64,000 nt of DNA from Cymbomonas tetramitiformis (Eukaryota; Chlorophyta; Pyramimonadophyceae; Pyramimonadales; Pyramimonadaceae). Under the pieces are notes generated by a model. The model was not told where the DNA came from and did not search any database. It saw nothing but the letters and a program-made list of their open reading frames with translations. Each line of letters opens with the position of its first letter. Within the stretch, counting starts at the first letter, position 1. The position numbers and the translations under genes were made by a program. Below, piece by piece: positions 1-10,389 of the stretch. The stretch covers positions 1 to 64,000 of the forward strand of contig LGRX02034390.1 in the NCBI GenBank assembly GCA_001247695.2, written 5' to 3'.

Positions 1-353
1 TACAGGTCGAACAGAGAAGAAAACGCGGACTCCTCAGTGACGAAAATGTCCCGTAACGCCAGAACTAGACGGGCGAAGACGGAGCTGACGTTCGACTCCG
101 TACCGTGAAAACGCCCATGTTTGTCGTCGTAGACCTTCTTAATGACGAGCAGCTTGGCGGCACGCTCGTCGAAGGATTCCTTCGCCAGACGTCTGACCGC
201 ATCGAGGAAGACCGCCCCCGCGGACTGGGCAGCCGGGGCAGTCGCAACCGTAGGAGTGGCTGGTGTAGTTGCATGCCTGGCTGCGGCATCGTCGAAAATG
301 GTAACTAGTGAGCGGCGCGCGGCCGCAGTGTGCGATCTCGTAGAAGTGCCCAT
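1..353 (-). CDS. Copia-type Gag, N-terminal part, running off the left edge
   Basis: Reading leftwards from an ATG at 353 the frame stays open to base 1, about 117 codons. The translation aligns along its length with the N-terminus of the gag-only element's Gag at 24737-26911: both have an IFDD start region, an Ala/Thr/Pro-rich linker, a helix with an RLAKESFD or QLARDSFD motif, and an S(A/T)AF-FDL segment at the same spacing. It is therefore the 5' end of a gag gene from a related but clearly diverged LTR element lying mostly outside the window. Gag would form the particle that packages element RNA. I see no matching LTR upstream (354 onwards), so the element boundary is unplaced. It could belong to a full gag-pol or to another gag-only element. 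Confidence 0.7.
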   Translation of the reverse strand, partial: MGTSTRSHTAAARRSLVTIFDDAAARHATTPATPTVATAPAAQSAGAVFLDAVRRLAKESFDERAAKLLVIKKVYDDKHGRFHGTESNVSSVFARLVLALRDIFVTEESAFSSLFDL

Positions 354-1397
354 GATGAAATGACTATAGCGACAGGGTGAGGTGGATAATGCGAGGCGAG
401 GCTAACGGTGTGGGCGACGGCTTGCGAGTTGCGGCGGGTCGTCGAGGATAAATCGGGGAAACAGCAAAATGTACGCGGTCGTGTGGGACGAAAGGACGTG
501 ATCAATGTCGGACGGTGTGCTAGTGACCAGAAACAACAAAATCCAGCCCAACGATACTGCACGGAAATCAAGCTGCCATAACGCGCACCCCAATCAATCA
601 TGTCCAATCAACCGCGCGTCCGTAACTGAGCCACACCGCCCATACCGAAAGCCTCTCTAACGCGGGTCCTCACCCCATCTCAAGCGTCGGTGTTTAGCCA
701 CTCATGGCCAACGTCGCAGTGTAAAATTAAGTGTGCGTGGTACCAAACCTGCTGAATATATCAGCTGGACTGTATATTCGGTGAGATAGATAATCAGAAT
801 AGATATCGGTGAGAATACTCAGTCTTCCCGTTATATGTTCGGGGTCTAGGGTTCCGGGACCGGTGACAGTCATACACCCTAACTATAGGAATGACAGTCG
901 GGGCGTCACTTCCAGCAATTCTCGGGCGAAGTCTTAAAAATAGATCGATAAGCAATTCAGGCCTGTGCTACACCGAAACTTGGGAAAGCAAATGTGTTGA
1001 TCGCAGCGATTTCATTGGCCCCTGTCGCGACTGACATCCGGCGATGTCATGCGAGGTCATTATTATTTTTGTGAAATGCCAAAAAGTAAATAATCGTCCG
1101 ACATTTGGGACCTCGAAATCGTTATATGTTTTCACGGCCGCGGGGGGGACCAATGAAAACAGTGGGAAATGGGGGAGCCAGTGAAACGATGGTAGTTAAA
1201 AAGATGCTTGCGCACACCTTTCATGTTTCTTAATTAACGTTGCAAAATTTATTTGTTGGGGATATTCAGAGGAATCGGATCAGATACGGTTTTTTGATCG
1301 ATTGGTCGTGGGTAGCCGGTGAATGGAAATGCTCCGGCGGCCAATTGAATACGCTCCCTTGTCCGTGATAACTCCGGCCGTTTCCGACGGTGAGCCG
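354..1397. other. No gene seen; probable leader or flank of the gag element
   Basis: The first few hundred bases are probably the 5' leader of the partial gag. No LTR pair, primer site or long frame is recognisable. The rest is unstructured mixed-composition DNA with a short homopolymer run near 1142-1149. Confidence 0.4.
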
Positions 1398-1559
1398 GTT
1401 GGGGCGTGCTAATCTAAAATCTGCTAGTTATAGTTAAAGCATAAGTGTCTGTCTGTGAAAAGGCTGTGGCCAATATGGCGACGGCGTTTGAAAAGTTTTT
1501 TTTGGGTTTTTCTTTAGTTCGTGTGGCCAATATGACGTGTTGGACAACATTTGCACCAA
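1398..1559 (+). repeat. Left copy of a ~160-bp direct repeat
   Basis: This segment is nearly identical to 2671-2831, with a one-base length difference in the T/G-rich run. The two copies sit immediately outside the TIRs of the element at 1556-2670. Confidence 0.85.
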
Positions 1560-2670
1560 GGGGTATAAACTAAGGGGATGGCACGCCCGGTGTTTGCCGC
1601 GGCGGCTACAAGACGCACTTAGGGAGAGCCGTGCGATGGGTTGAGTTACTCGAAAACCCTGAGAGTTCAGCTTTGCCGCTCGATCGTCTCAGAATCCCAA
1701 CTTCATCGCTTCTGAGCGTTCCGACAAAAGCTTTGACCGAACATTTCTTTACATTTCAACGATGAAAACGGATGGTCTGCTTGCTGAATGCATATATATT
1801 TCTTGGTGCACATGATATTTTTTCACACAGCATTCAGCGGGATGTTATCTTACACCCTCGAATGATATCGTGTTTTTTCCCGAGGGGCATGCGTGCACAA
1901 TGATGCTCGTATGCCCCTTGGAAACACGAGTGAGAACCGATTTTTGAGGGACGCATGCGGGATTTGGGCGCATACTAAAAGGATGAACGCCATCATTTCG
2001 GTGAACTTTCTTCGAGTAACTATTTGTCATACGCAAGCGCTTCCCTTGAGCCCGTGACCTCAAGGGAAGTGCATGACTGATTTGTATTTCGGGCGGAAAT
2101 ACCCAAAGGGCGGATGCCAACAACAAATGCAAAGTGCTTGTCCAAAGATTCGCCTCTATGGGAGATTCCCGTTGCATCGCTAAATATAACGTATGAATGC
2201 TAGTAGATATGTTCGGTGCAACACTCAGCCCGTGACTCGCAAAGTAGAATCATAGTGCTAGAGAACCGATTTTTTTGGATCGTAACCTAGATCTTACACA
2301 TTGCTCAAGACATCTGAAAACTAGAATGCGAAATGTGAATATGCTCAATGCGGCAGAGTTGAGGGCAACGTGCTGATGGATGGTATTGCAATATGCACAC
2401 TTCAAGTATACATATTGCAATATATCACAGCAGGAAAGGGCAGTATGTACTTTCCGCCGAGAACTGATTTTTTGATTTTTGGAAGCCAGGAAGCGATTAT
2501 GAAAACACTGAAAACGTTGAGAAGCGAGGAAAATGGCATTCGAGAGGGATCTAACGGTGCATCTGAATTATTTTGCAATGAGAGGTGACACGAACGGCTG
2601 TGGGCGCGTGCGTCTTGTAGCCGCCGCGTTACATACTGGGCGTGGCATCCCCTTAGTATATACCCCTTGG
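1556..2670. mobile_element. 1.1-kb TIR element (MITE-like)
   Basis: The ends are inverted repeats of about 60 bp: the left begins CCAAGGGGTATAAACTAAGG and the right, reverse complemented, begins CCAAGGGGTATATACTAAGG, and the similarity continues into a GCGGCGGCTACAAGACGCAC stretch. The interior has no convincing ORF, so it is non-autonomous. No short target duplication is visible. Instead the element is bordered by two ~160-bp direct repeats. Superfamily not recognised. Confidence 0.7.
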
Positions 2671-2831
2671 GTTGGGGCGTGCTAATCTAAAATCTGCTAG
2701 TTATAGTTAAAGCATAAGTGTCTGTCTGTGAAAAGGCTGTGGCCAATATGGCGACGGCGTTTGAAAAGTTTTTTTTGGTTTTTCTTTAGTTCGTGTGGCC
2801 AATATGACGTGTTGGACAACATTTGCACCAA
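2671..2831 (+). repeat. Right copy of the ~160-bp direct repeat
   Basis: Near-identical partner of 1398-1559 in the same orientation, abutting the right TIR of the 1.1-kb element. Confidence 0.85.
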
Positions 2832-3156
2832 ATGGCATGCAAATGTCGCCTGGGACAAATCCTGGATCATCAGATCAAAAAGTCGGGGACGGTTCAGAGA
2901 GACCACCGGCTAGCTGGGGTGCGAAGATCGTGTATCGCTGGACTAGAATATGCTGCATTTTCCAATCATAGACACTGTTCAATATGGGGTCGTCTAGTTT
3001 TCAAACGTTTATATTTTTCAAACGACGCGGACGCGATCTGTACACACGAGGTCACGAGCACGTTTTTATGATGTTGTCCACGTCGGACCGACGCGCGTTT
3101 GCCCGAAATATTCCTTTTTAAGTCGTTTCGCACGTTCGATAAGGCGAATGTCGATT
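2832..3156. other. No feature seen
   Basis: Unique-looking DNA between two transposable elements. Short frames here are not supported by any domain or repeat. Confidence 0.4.
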
Positions 3157-3167
3157 TTAAGGGTAGG

Positions 3168-3827
3168 TGCCTATTCTACGAAAGGTGGGTTTACACACCG
3201 TAAGGACCCCTTACGGTGGGTTACCCAACCCTAAGTAAAACGATTATTTCAGCCCCTAAAGTGACCCCCTGGTCATGTTCATGATGACTTTAGACACTCC
3301 CAAGAGGCATCCGCGAAGAATTATATCGGATGTATCCGGGTTTGTTAACCTGAAACCCCAAACCCAAACCGGCAAACCAATTATCGCATATAAATCGTGT
3401 CATATAGCGTAATAAACCGTCATACCACCCTCACTTCGCTTGATATTTTGAGGGTCAAGATGACCTCGAATGAAAATTTTGACAAGACACTGCAGAAAGA
3501 GCAGCTCGAGAACTTGACAACATGGGTCTCCAATTTTCCAAAGGGCCATCGAGGAAGGCCACATATCTACCAATATACCAAATTATGTGGTAACCCACCG
3601 TAAGCCTATATGATCGGAACCCGCTACACCCCCCCACTTCGCGAGCGCATTACACACATGGGGCACATCGCATCCATCCATAGTATGTTCCTCAGCTTTC
3701 ATTCAACTCATAAACTGTCTGAAAATCGATAGGTTTGACACCGTAGACCTCATAACGCCACCACTAGAGGCCGCCGAAAATTCCTCTTACGGCGGGTTAA
3801 CCCACCGTAAGATTAGTAGAATAGGCA
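3168..3827. mobile_element. 660-bp MITE nested in the TTAA element
   Basis: Terminal inverted repeats TGCCTATTCTAC and GTAGAATAGGCA, with TAGG on both sides (3164-3167 and 3828-3831). Removing the MITE and one TAGG restores the inverse of the outer element's right end, which supports the boundaries. Subterminal CTTACGG/CCGTAAG motifs recur near both ends. It contains the coding-like fragment 3431-3541. Confidence 0.75.
3431..3541 (+). repeat. Coding-like fragment shared with 20856-20960
   Basis: The two copies are similar at DNA level, and both are open in the same frame around the shared peptide LENLTTWVS, with FDKTL upstream. This may be the remnant of a transposon or captured host exon. 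I do not recognise the protein. Confidence 0.45.
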
Positions 3828-3930
3828 TAGGGTGCACTTGGGTTTCGTTTTCGACCAAAAGATAAAAATATACATAACATTTTCCATATCTAATGACGAC
3901 TATTTACAATTAACTTTGATTTGACTTTGG

Positions 3931-4144
3931 AAATTTATAGCGTCAAATTTGCAACATCATCCCCCGATTTTAATTGGCTAGGATCCATGAATGGTGAGTC
4001 ATCTTTGTATAAAAAAAACCTTGGGCGAAGTTAACATGTAGATTTTTGTCTAGAATTTTTATAAAATCATATAATGCAGATTTAGTATATGCAGCTGATA
4101 AACAATTTCTAGAAATAAATCTACATGTTAACTTTGCCCAAGGT

Positions 4145-4176
<32 letters not shown>

Positions 4177-4250
4177 CCGAACACGCCATTCTTGGATCCT
4201 AGCCAATAAAAATAGGGGGTCATGTTGCAAAATTTGACGCTATAAATTTA
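3931..4250. repeat. Large imperfect palindrome
   Basis: The left arm (starting AAATTTATAGCGTCAAATTT) is matched in reverse by the right arm ending near 4250. Both arms include GGATCC-containing and TCTACATGTTAAC-containing blocks, and the right arm is expanded by a TA run. This forms the core of the TTAA element. Confidence 0.7.
4145..4173. repeat. (TA)n microsatellite
   Basis: Uninterrupted TA dinucleotide run within the right arm of the palindrome. Confidence 0.9.
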
Positions 4251-4400
4251 TAAAGATGTCATGTTCACAATATAATTTTAATTATTTTAAATATAGAAAT
4301 TATGATCAATATTTTTTAATTCTCGAGAACTGTGCACCCTACCCTTAATCTGATCGCGCGGACTGTGATTTATAGATTTAATAACTCGTCTGAAAATGAT

Positions 4401-4433
4401 CGCCGGGTCATACGGAGACTGTATGACCCGGCG
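4401..4433. repeat. Perfect 13-bp stem hairpin
   Basis: CGCCGGGTCATAC and GTATGACCCGGCG flank a 7-base loop. No poly-T tail or adjacent gene supports a terminator or RNA gene call. Confidence 0.7.
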
Positions 4434-5106
4434 AAACGAATCTTATTTGCTTCTCGCGCAGTGTACCAAAATCCGGTGTAGCACAGGCCTCAGCAACCGA
4501 TACAATATATTGATACAGGAGAGGAGACGTAGACGGGAGGGTCCAAAGCACCGCGCCTTCATATTGGACGGGATAACGATAACGGCTAGCGGGCATTTAT
4601 ATGCACACGGGCAGGAAAAAACGTGTTTTTTCAAGAAAACCATTCATGAACTTGAATTTAACATGTGGAAGTTTATAAATATATTATCGCACCGAAGGTG
4701 CATCTATTCCTCTCGTCCGAAAATGAAAAAAAAAATACACTAATTTCCACATCCTTGATCCTATAAATCATATAACACATTACATTTATTTTCCATATTT
4801 AAGACAATCTGTTTTTCAAACACGTCGTCCGATCAAACCGATTCCATCATATTACTGCATTTTTCGATCTAACCGCTTTTATGCAACGGACATTCGACGA
4901 ATGCCGCCACGTCATCCTTTCCTCACACTTTTAGTCGCTGCGCTGTGTCACTGACATCGCGCTCCCGTTTATAGAGCTCTGGGGTGTCGCAGCCCAGACA
5001 CGAGACAGACCTCAGATCGAGATACCCACATCGCAATCGAATGGTAAAGCGAGCGCGAGCGGAGCGGGTGGTGGGCGGAGCCCGCGCGACGCGACGCGGG
5101 AGCGAC
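4434..5106. other. No gene seen
   Basis: The 115-codon plus frame from 4396 has no recognisable domain. A GC-rich patch at 5045-5106 resembles 7314-7380 and belongs to the repeat nest that follows. Confidence 0.4.
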
Positions 5107-5335
5107 GAGTGGGCTTCGCTGTTATAATAATGTTTGTACACCTTCGGTGCGTCGGCTGGGAGCGCTTCAGCATCAGCATGCGAGCAGCGTTCATGTTCAT
5201 GTACATAGTAAGGGTATATATAAATTTAGATTCGAAGCCTTGATATATTTATATATATATATATGTGCCGAAAGTTGCCGAGCTCGGACGGAAGTCGGCT
5301 GCGGGATGCGGCTTCTCACCTGTATATAACACGTA
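5107..5335 (+). repeat. Left arm of a ~230-bp inverted repeat
   Basis: Nearly identical, in reverse orientation, to 7902-8133. It starts GAGTGGGCTTCGCTG and includes an AT microsatellite. The arms are about 2.6 kb apart and could be long TIRs of a decayed DNA transposon, or two independent copies of one repeat. Confidence 0.8.
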
Positions 5336-5941
5336 TTGGGGAAAAATCTTTAGATTGTCCCCCTCTTTGAAAAATCCGGTTTTTTATGTCACGCTTTTGT
5401 GTATAAAATTTTAAAGGTTCATTTCGCCGAAAACCAGCTATTCCAAAACGAACACTGCTTTGTGTCACGCTTTTCGAGCGTCACGCTTTTCGAGCGTCAC
5501 GCATTACACCCACTCAATTTAACCCCTGTTACGCACTTTAGCGTCGTGGATGAAAACTGCGAAACGATTCGTGTGTCGTGGATAAGTATGTGTCGCACGC
5601 GGCAGTATATAATTTGATATTTAGAATATTCAATACAAAGCCTCTTTATATTTAATTGGTCAATATAATATATAATATATATATTTTTAATTTTATTGGA
5701 ATTGCACAGGGTGTCACGACTGTTGATTATAAATATAACTTAGCACTGTATAACTTAGCACTGTAGTATTATTTTTAATATGACTTATTTAATTTTAAAA
5801 TAAGATGAAGACTTTATTGACGGTATAAATATTTGGATGTGGTCGACTGGACATTGACACATAAGACGTTAGACGTATGACATGACATGAGACGCAGTCT
5901 GTAAAGCGTAAAGCTTCGAGAATGAAAGTTGATGACAATGT
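5336..5941. other. AT-rich repeat nest, no gene
   Basis: Contains short tandem copies of a CACGCTTTTCGAGCGT-like motif (5465-5505). A block around 5365-5415 recurs around 6355-6400. No frame has recognisable content. Confidence 0.5.
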
Positions 5942-6199
5942 CATGAACGTCAGCTGTACAGTATGGGCTGGCCGAGCCCGTATCGCGTTGAAAATCAAGC
6001 TGCTTCTCACATTTTTTTTTTGGGGGGTGGGGGGGACCCCTCGCCAGTGGCCGTGACCCGTAGGAATCGACCATGAACGTCAGCTGTATGGGCTGGCTGA
6101 ACTCCGATGGAAAGCAAGCTGCTTCTCACATTTTTTGGGGGTGTGGGGGGGAACCCTCCCCTGCCCACAGGGGTGGCCGTGACCCGTAGGAGAATCGAC
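5942..6199 (+). repeat. Two-copy tandem duplication, ~129-bp unit
   Basis: Both units (5942-6071, 6072-6199) start CATGAACGTCAGCTGTA, contain a G-rich run after TTCTCACATTTTTT, and end with GACCCGTAGGA...ATCGAC. Confidence 0.8.
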
Positions 6200-6503
6200 G
6201 GCTTATTATTTATTAAATTTTATTCTTTGACGCTTTGACGCTTTTACGCTTTTCGACTGTCACGCTTTTCGCGCTCACGCTCTTTTTAATTATGACAGTA
6301 ACACGACATGGCATGGCACGACATCGACATGCCACGACAGTAAAGCGGGAGTTTGTCACATCTTTGAAAAATCTGGTTTTTTATGTCAAACTTTTGTGTA
6401 TAAATGTTTGGGGGAAATCATAATCATTAGGTTGTCGCCCCTTTGCTGTCATCGTGTAGACGCTGTCATCGTGTAGACGCTTCTTGATCGTTGTCATCAT
6501 GCG

Positions 6504-6654
6504 CGAACGCCAACGCCATAAGGCGCATGCCATGCCATGCGATGCCATGCGATGCGAATGCTACAGAATTCAGAACGAACAACTACTGTACTCGCAACCA
6601 CATTCAATTTTGGAAATTGATTTTTCCCCACCTGTACGTTCACGTACCCCCTAT
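6504..6654 (+). repeat. Dispersed repeat ending in a transposon-like terminal motif, copy 1
   Basis: Matches 7405-7555 in the same orientation. It starts CGAACGCCAACGCCA, contains CATGC iterations, and ends with a motif whose core is GTACGTTCACGTACCCCC. The same core forms both ends of the composite element at 21839-32178, here in right-end orientation. Confidence 0.75.
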
Positions 6655-6780
6655 AAATTTTTAGAGGTTTGATTTCGTAGAAACCAGCTATTACAGGACG
6701 ACCATTGCTCTGCGCTGCGTCACGCTCTTTTGCGTCACGCTTTTTGGGAGACGTATAGTGTAGTAGTTTATAGCCTAGCT

Positions 6781-6838
6781 TTGCGTGACGCTCTTTTGCG
6801 TGACGCTCTTTTGCGTGACGCTCTTTTGCGTGACGCTG
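6781..6838 (+). repeat. 15-bp tandem repeat, about four copies
   Basis: Consecutive copies of TTTTGCGTGACGCTC. Confidence 0.9.
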
Positions 6839-7404
6839 GTGGATGAAATCAATTTGCGTCGTTGAGATGAAAGCTGCAAACAAAATTTCAATCGCAGATA
6901 TGTTTGTATATATATTTACATATATTTATAAATATATCGACAGAATGTCGTCTGAATAATTAATATTATAAAATATAAAATATAAAATATAAAATATGAG
7001 TTAAACCGAATAAAATATGAATTAAACCTTTGTCCGAACCCTTGACTGTCGATCGGCGACCATCGATCTGACGGAGATAATTCTTTTTGGCGAGGATCGA
7101 GGGGGGGATCAGTGTTAATACTTTAAATCGACGGCCACCGGTAGCTAAGCCCTTACCACCGGTAGCCTTAAGTATGGGTGTATGGCGCAGAGGCTTAAGT
7201 ATGGCAAAACGATCTGACGGCTACCGGTAGCTAACGATTTTCGACCGGTAATTACCGGTGCCACTTGGACTGAGACGACGCCTCCTCCGTCCCCCCTCCC
7301 CTCGTTAATCGATCGGAGCGCGCGAGCGCGAGCGGAGAGGGGGCGAAGCCTCCGCGACGCGAAGCGGGAGCAGCGCGCGGTCGGTTGATGTTCGACTTGG
7401 ACTT
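6839..7404. other. No gene seen
   Basis: AT-rich stretch with AAAATAT iterations (about 6965-7000), then short ACCGGTAGC repeats (7135-7260), then a GC-rich patch resembling 5045-5106. Confidence 0.5.
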
Positions 7405-7555
7405 CGAACGCCAACGCCACAAGTCGCATGCCATGCCATGCCATGCTATGCCATGCAATGCGAATGCCACAGAATTCAGAACGAACAACTACTCGCAACC
7501 ACAATCAATTTTGGAAATCGATTTTTCCCCACCTGTACGTTCACGTACCCCCTAT
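7405..7555 (+). repeat. Dispersed repeat ending in a transposon-like terminal motif, copy 2
   Basis: Partner of 6504-6654, ending with the same GTACGTTCACGTACCCCC core. A MITE is inserted directly after it. Confidence 0.75.
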
Positions 7556-7556
7556 T

Positions 7557-7901
7557 ATAAATCAGAGGTGTGGGGTAAGATTGGGTTCATAAAACGCATT
7601 GTACGGTGGTCCTTGAGGTAGGATTATGAATTTGGGTAGTAGCCGCGAAGAGCCCATCCTTACGTTGAATGTCTAATACTGTAAATCGGCAAAATACGAA
7701 GAAGAAAAAATACGAGATACGTATTACCATGAATTATACGGTAACCTTACGGTAAGGGCATGGTAATCTTACCGTATAAATTAGTAACCTTACCGTCCAA
7801 AGTAAGGTTAGCAAAGGGGTAAGGTTAGCGGCCCGATATTTATACCGGTAAGGTCCCCCAAATCCGGGGTAACCTTAACCTTACCCCACACCTCTGATTT
7901 A
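7557..7901. mobile_element. ~345-bp MITE
   Basis: Inverted termini AAATCAGAGGTGTGGGGTAA and TTACCCCACACCTCTGATTT. The interior (7735-7885) is dense in GGTAA/TTACC motifs. The flanks read TATA on both sides, consistent with a TA-type target. No ORF. Confidence 0.7.
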
Positions 7902-8133
7902 TACGTGTTATATACAGGTGAGAATAAGCCGCATCCCGCAGCCGACTTCCGTCCGAGCTCGGCAACTTTCGGCACATATATATATATATAAATATATCAA
8001 GGCTTCGAATCTAAATTTATATATACCCTTACTATGTACATGAACATGAACGCTGCTCGCATGCTGATGCTGAAGCGCTCCCAGGAGACGCACCGAAGGT
8101 GTACAAACATTATTATAACAGCGAAGCCCACTC
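7902..8133 (-). repeat. Right arm of the ~230-bp inverted repeat
   Basis: Reverse-orientation partner of 5107-5335, with a few-base insertion near the GGCTTATTCTC site. Confidence 0.8.
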
Positions 8134-9585
8134 AAAATGGTCAACCTACTGTTTTCATATGTTATTTTTGTGTCACAATCAATTTCCTAAATGATAGGGT
8201 AGATGTCGTCGCGTTTACGTTGGACGCTTGTAATCGCTTTTAATCGTGTGCATCGTGTTTTTGCTAAAATCGTCAAAAAGTCGGTGGTCCTACCACAAGG
8301 ACCACCGTGTCCGAGGCATGTGTAACCTTCTAGATCAAATCTGATGGGGCTAGGAAGTTATATCGTGCAAGTTTATGACCGAAATGAAAGTTTAATGCCA
8401 TCATGTGGATTATGGGGGCATGCGCACAACACCTCAACGCTCACACGGATGTGCACGTAAGGCTTTCCTAGGAAAATTGCATTTCCCACTCCTGCAAAGT
8501 CAGGGTTGCCCATCTAAAATGGTGCATAATTATCATGACATGCTTCATATGGTTAACATCGAGCTTTTGGAAAATCAATCTATATGTTAAGTAAAAGATA
8601 ATATCATATGGGCCCATTCCGGATAACACATATCACCTATTACCAGGTTATTCATATATCATATTATGTAAGAGCGCATAAAAACACATTTTCTACCGCT
8701 TGGATCAAAAATGTTTTTCCGGGTGTAGGGTAACGATGAAGCCATTTTGAGAGTATATATAATAATTCCACCTCATATCAAGGCCCAAGATTATCATTAG
8801 TATGGAGTTATAGTTGCGCGATAAGAATGCGGCCCAGGTGGCTCTTAGTCCAAATGCTATTGGTAACAAATCGTGAAGGAAGGGTACCATTTTAAGCACC
8901 TTTTTGAATAGATGAAAATAGGCAACCGAGATTTTCATCGGGTGCCTGACTTTGCTGCATTCAAACGACGCGATATATATGGCGATTTCTGACTTAACCA
9001 CGCCCGCCCAACCAATACATAGGTGCCACATAGTCATGAGCTCATGGGATACGACCTCTAGAGGCCTGTGTTGACAGATTGATACGCAATACGCGTAAAA
9101 GTTCGAGACCCCGAAATACGTAAATTACGCGTAAATTACGTAGGCTATATGCCCCCCGGTGTTAACACCTTAAGGGCGAATTGCCATACTGCTCATACTG
9201 ATCCTGTTTTCTAGGAACTTATTTTCACGTTTTCGGCAATAACTCAAGTTCTAGACATCCATTTGCCACGATTCTTCGTATATATTATATTGCGGAACTA
9301 GGTGGATGATATGCCACTTCATTATCACTCGCACCGTATGTGCACACATGAATATATGTGACCCATCGCATCATCACCATACTTAAGGAAATTCTGTTGA
9401 ACAGCTGTTGGGGGCATTTTTGGGCATGCGCCATGAACATGCCACCACTATTGACTTGATGTTATGAGTGGGCGATGACGTATCATGGTGTATACCAATG
9501 GGGGGAAATACCATATCCTTGATTTGAAGCCTTTAGAGCACTCTCCATAGAGTACGCTTTTGTCACCTGGCAGCAGAACACCCCT
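8134..9585. other. No gene seen; short dispersed repeats only
   Basis: Contains a palindromic GGTGGTCC...GGACCACC motif at 8283-8307 and a ~58-bp repeat at 9082-9139 shared with 19301-19359. The minus frame at 8705-9037 shows no recognisable domain. Confidence 0.5.
9082..9139 (+). repeat. ~58-bp dispersed repeat (pair with 19301-19359)
   Basis: Same orientation and near-identical, with ACGCAATACGCGTAAAAG followed by TTCGAGACCCC. The GTTCGAGACC core resembles a Pol III B box, but no A box is evident. Confidence 0.6.
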
Positions 9586-9590
9586 GCACT

Positions 9591-9846
9591 TACTAGAATG
9601 TCCTAGTGACACAGTGAAAACGCTGAACGCCGTAGGGTTTGAGCGAGGCAATCGGGTATATCAAAAGATAGAAATGAATACACGACTCTCAGGCTATCTA
9701 AGCTCTGAGGCCGTCACTAGGCAATCATATCGTGTGTCACAGTCTAAGCTACCGAAGTCGAACTACTGAGTACAGGTAGGAAGTCACTGTACTGTCACTG
9801 TCACTGTCATACGTCATACGTGATACTGAACTACTGAATCTCAGCA
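9591..9846 (-). repeat. Copia-1 3' LTR
   Basis: 256 bp. Read in element sense it starts TGCTGAGATTC and ends CATTCTAGTA. The partner is 18254-18509. Confidence 0.93.
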
Positions 9847-9855
9847 CACCACCTC
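9847..9855 (-). promoter_or_regulatory. Copia-1 polypurine tract
   Basis: Element-sense GAGGTGGTG directly abuts the 3' LTR. The same GGTGGTG-TGCTG junction occurs in the gag-only and acidic-ORF elements. Confidence 0.7.
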
Positions 9856-10088
9856 GGCTGAGGTGGCACAAGAATGTGAAACAGGTAGCTAATGCAAACT
9901 AAGAGGTCCCCGTCCACGGATCAGAACAACATCAACCAAAGGGCCGACCTGCCGCCATCCCCGCTTCCGGCTAACCCTCTAAACCGAATGCTAAAGTACT
10001 AGTATATGCATGCCAACTAGGTGGACTGCCACAAGGATATGAAAATAGTAACTGGTCTCCGCCAGATCTCGCTCCCCGATAGATACTC

Positions 10089-10307
10089 TCATCTGATGCT
10101 GCTCAGCTCGACGGTCAACCAGTACTCGAGGTCATAGAAGATGTCAAAGAGGTACAGGATGTAGTCAAAGGCCAGAATCCAGTCAGATGTGCTTAAGGTC
10201 AGAGTAGAGCTGTCGGTGTCTAAGGTCTCATAGGGCAGGTCATAGGTACCAGTCTGTCCACGAACACAAAGTCCAGTCCAGAAGGGCACCACGTCAAAGG
10301 GCATCAA
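10089..10307 (-). CDS. Small ORF downstream of Copia-1 pol
   Basis: 72 codons lying between the pol stop and the 3' LTR. The product is acidic and rich in Tyr/Leu/Asp, with no domain I recognise. It may be an accessory protein, the residue of an extended pol, or chance. Nothing in the sequence shows that it is translated. Confidence 0.25.
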   Translation of the reverse strand: MMPFDVVPFWTGLCVRGQTGTYDLPYETLDTDSSTLTLSTSDWILAFDYILYLFDIFYDLEYWLTVELSSIR

Positions 10308-10389
10308 TCCAGTCAGACCAGAAAGACCCCTTGCCCGACCGCTGCCGGCTTATAGGCCTGCAGCTCAGTCGGACAGAGGACCAGAGAAC

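Larger units (their letters stand above)
3157..4348. mobile_element. TTAA-bounded TIR element, interrupted
   Basis: The left end reads TTAAGGGTAGG, is interrupted by a nested MITE, and resumes as GGTGCAC. The right end reads GTGCACCCTACCCTTAA, the exact inverse of the reconstructed left end. TTAA borders recall piggyBac-type insertion, but no transposase is encoded. The interior (3931-4250) is a large imperfect palindrome. The superfamily call is inference. Confidence 0.6.

Noticed and set aside
4401..4433. Hairpin as transcription terminator
   Set aside because: No T-run and no adjacent gene; bacterial-type terminators are not expected in this context.
6497..6883. 128-codon minus-strand frame with RHAKE repeats
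   Set aside because: Created by the 15-bp tandem repeat at 6781-6838 and CATGC iterations.
9082..9139. tRNA or SINE gene suggested by GTTCGAGACC
   Set aside because: No A box, cloverleaf or terminator around either copy.
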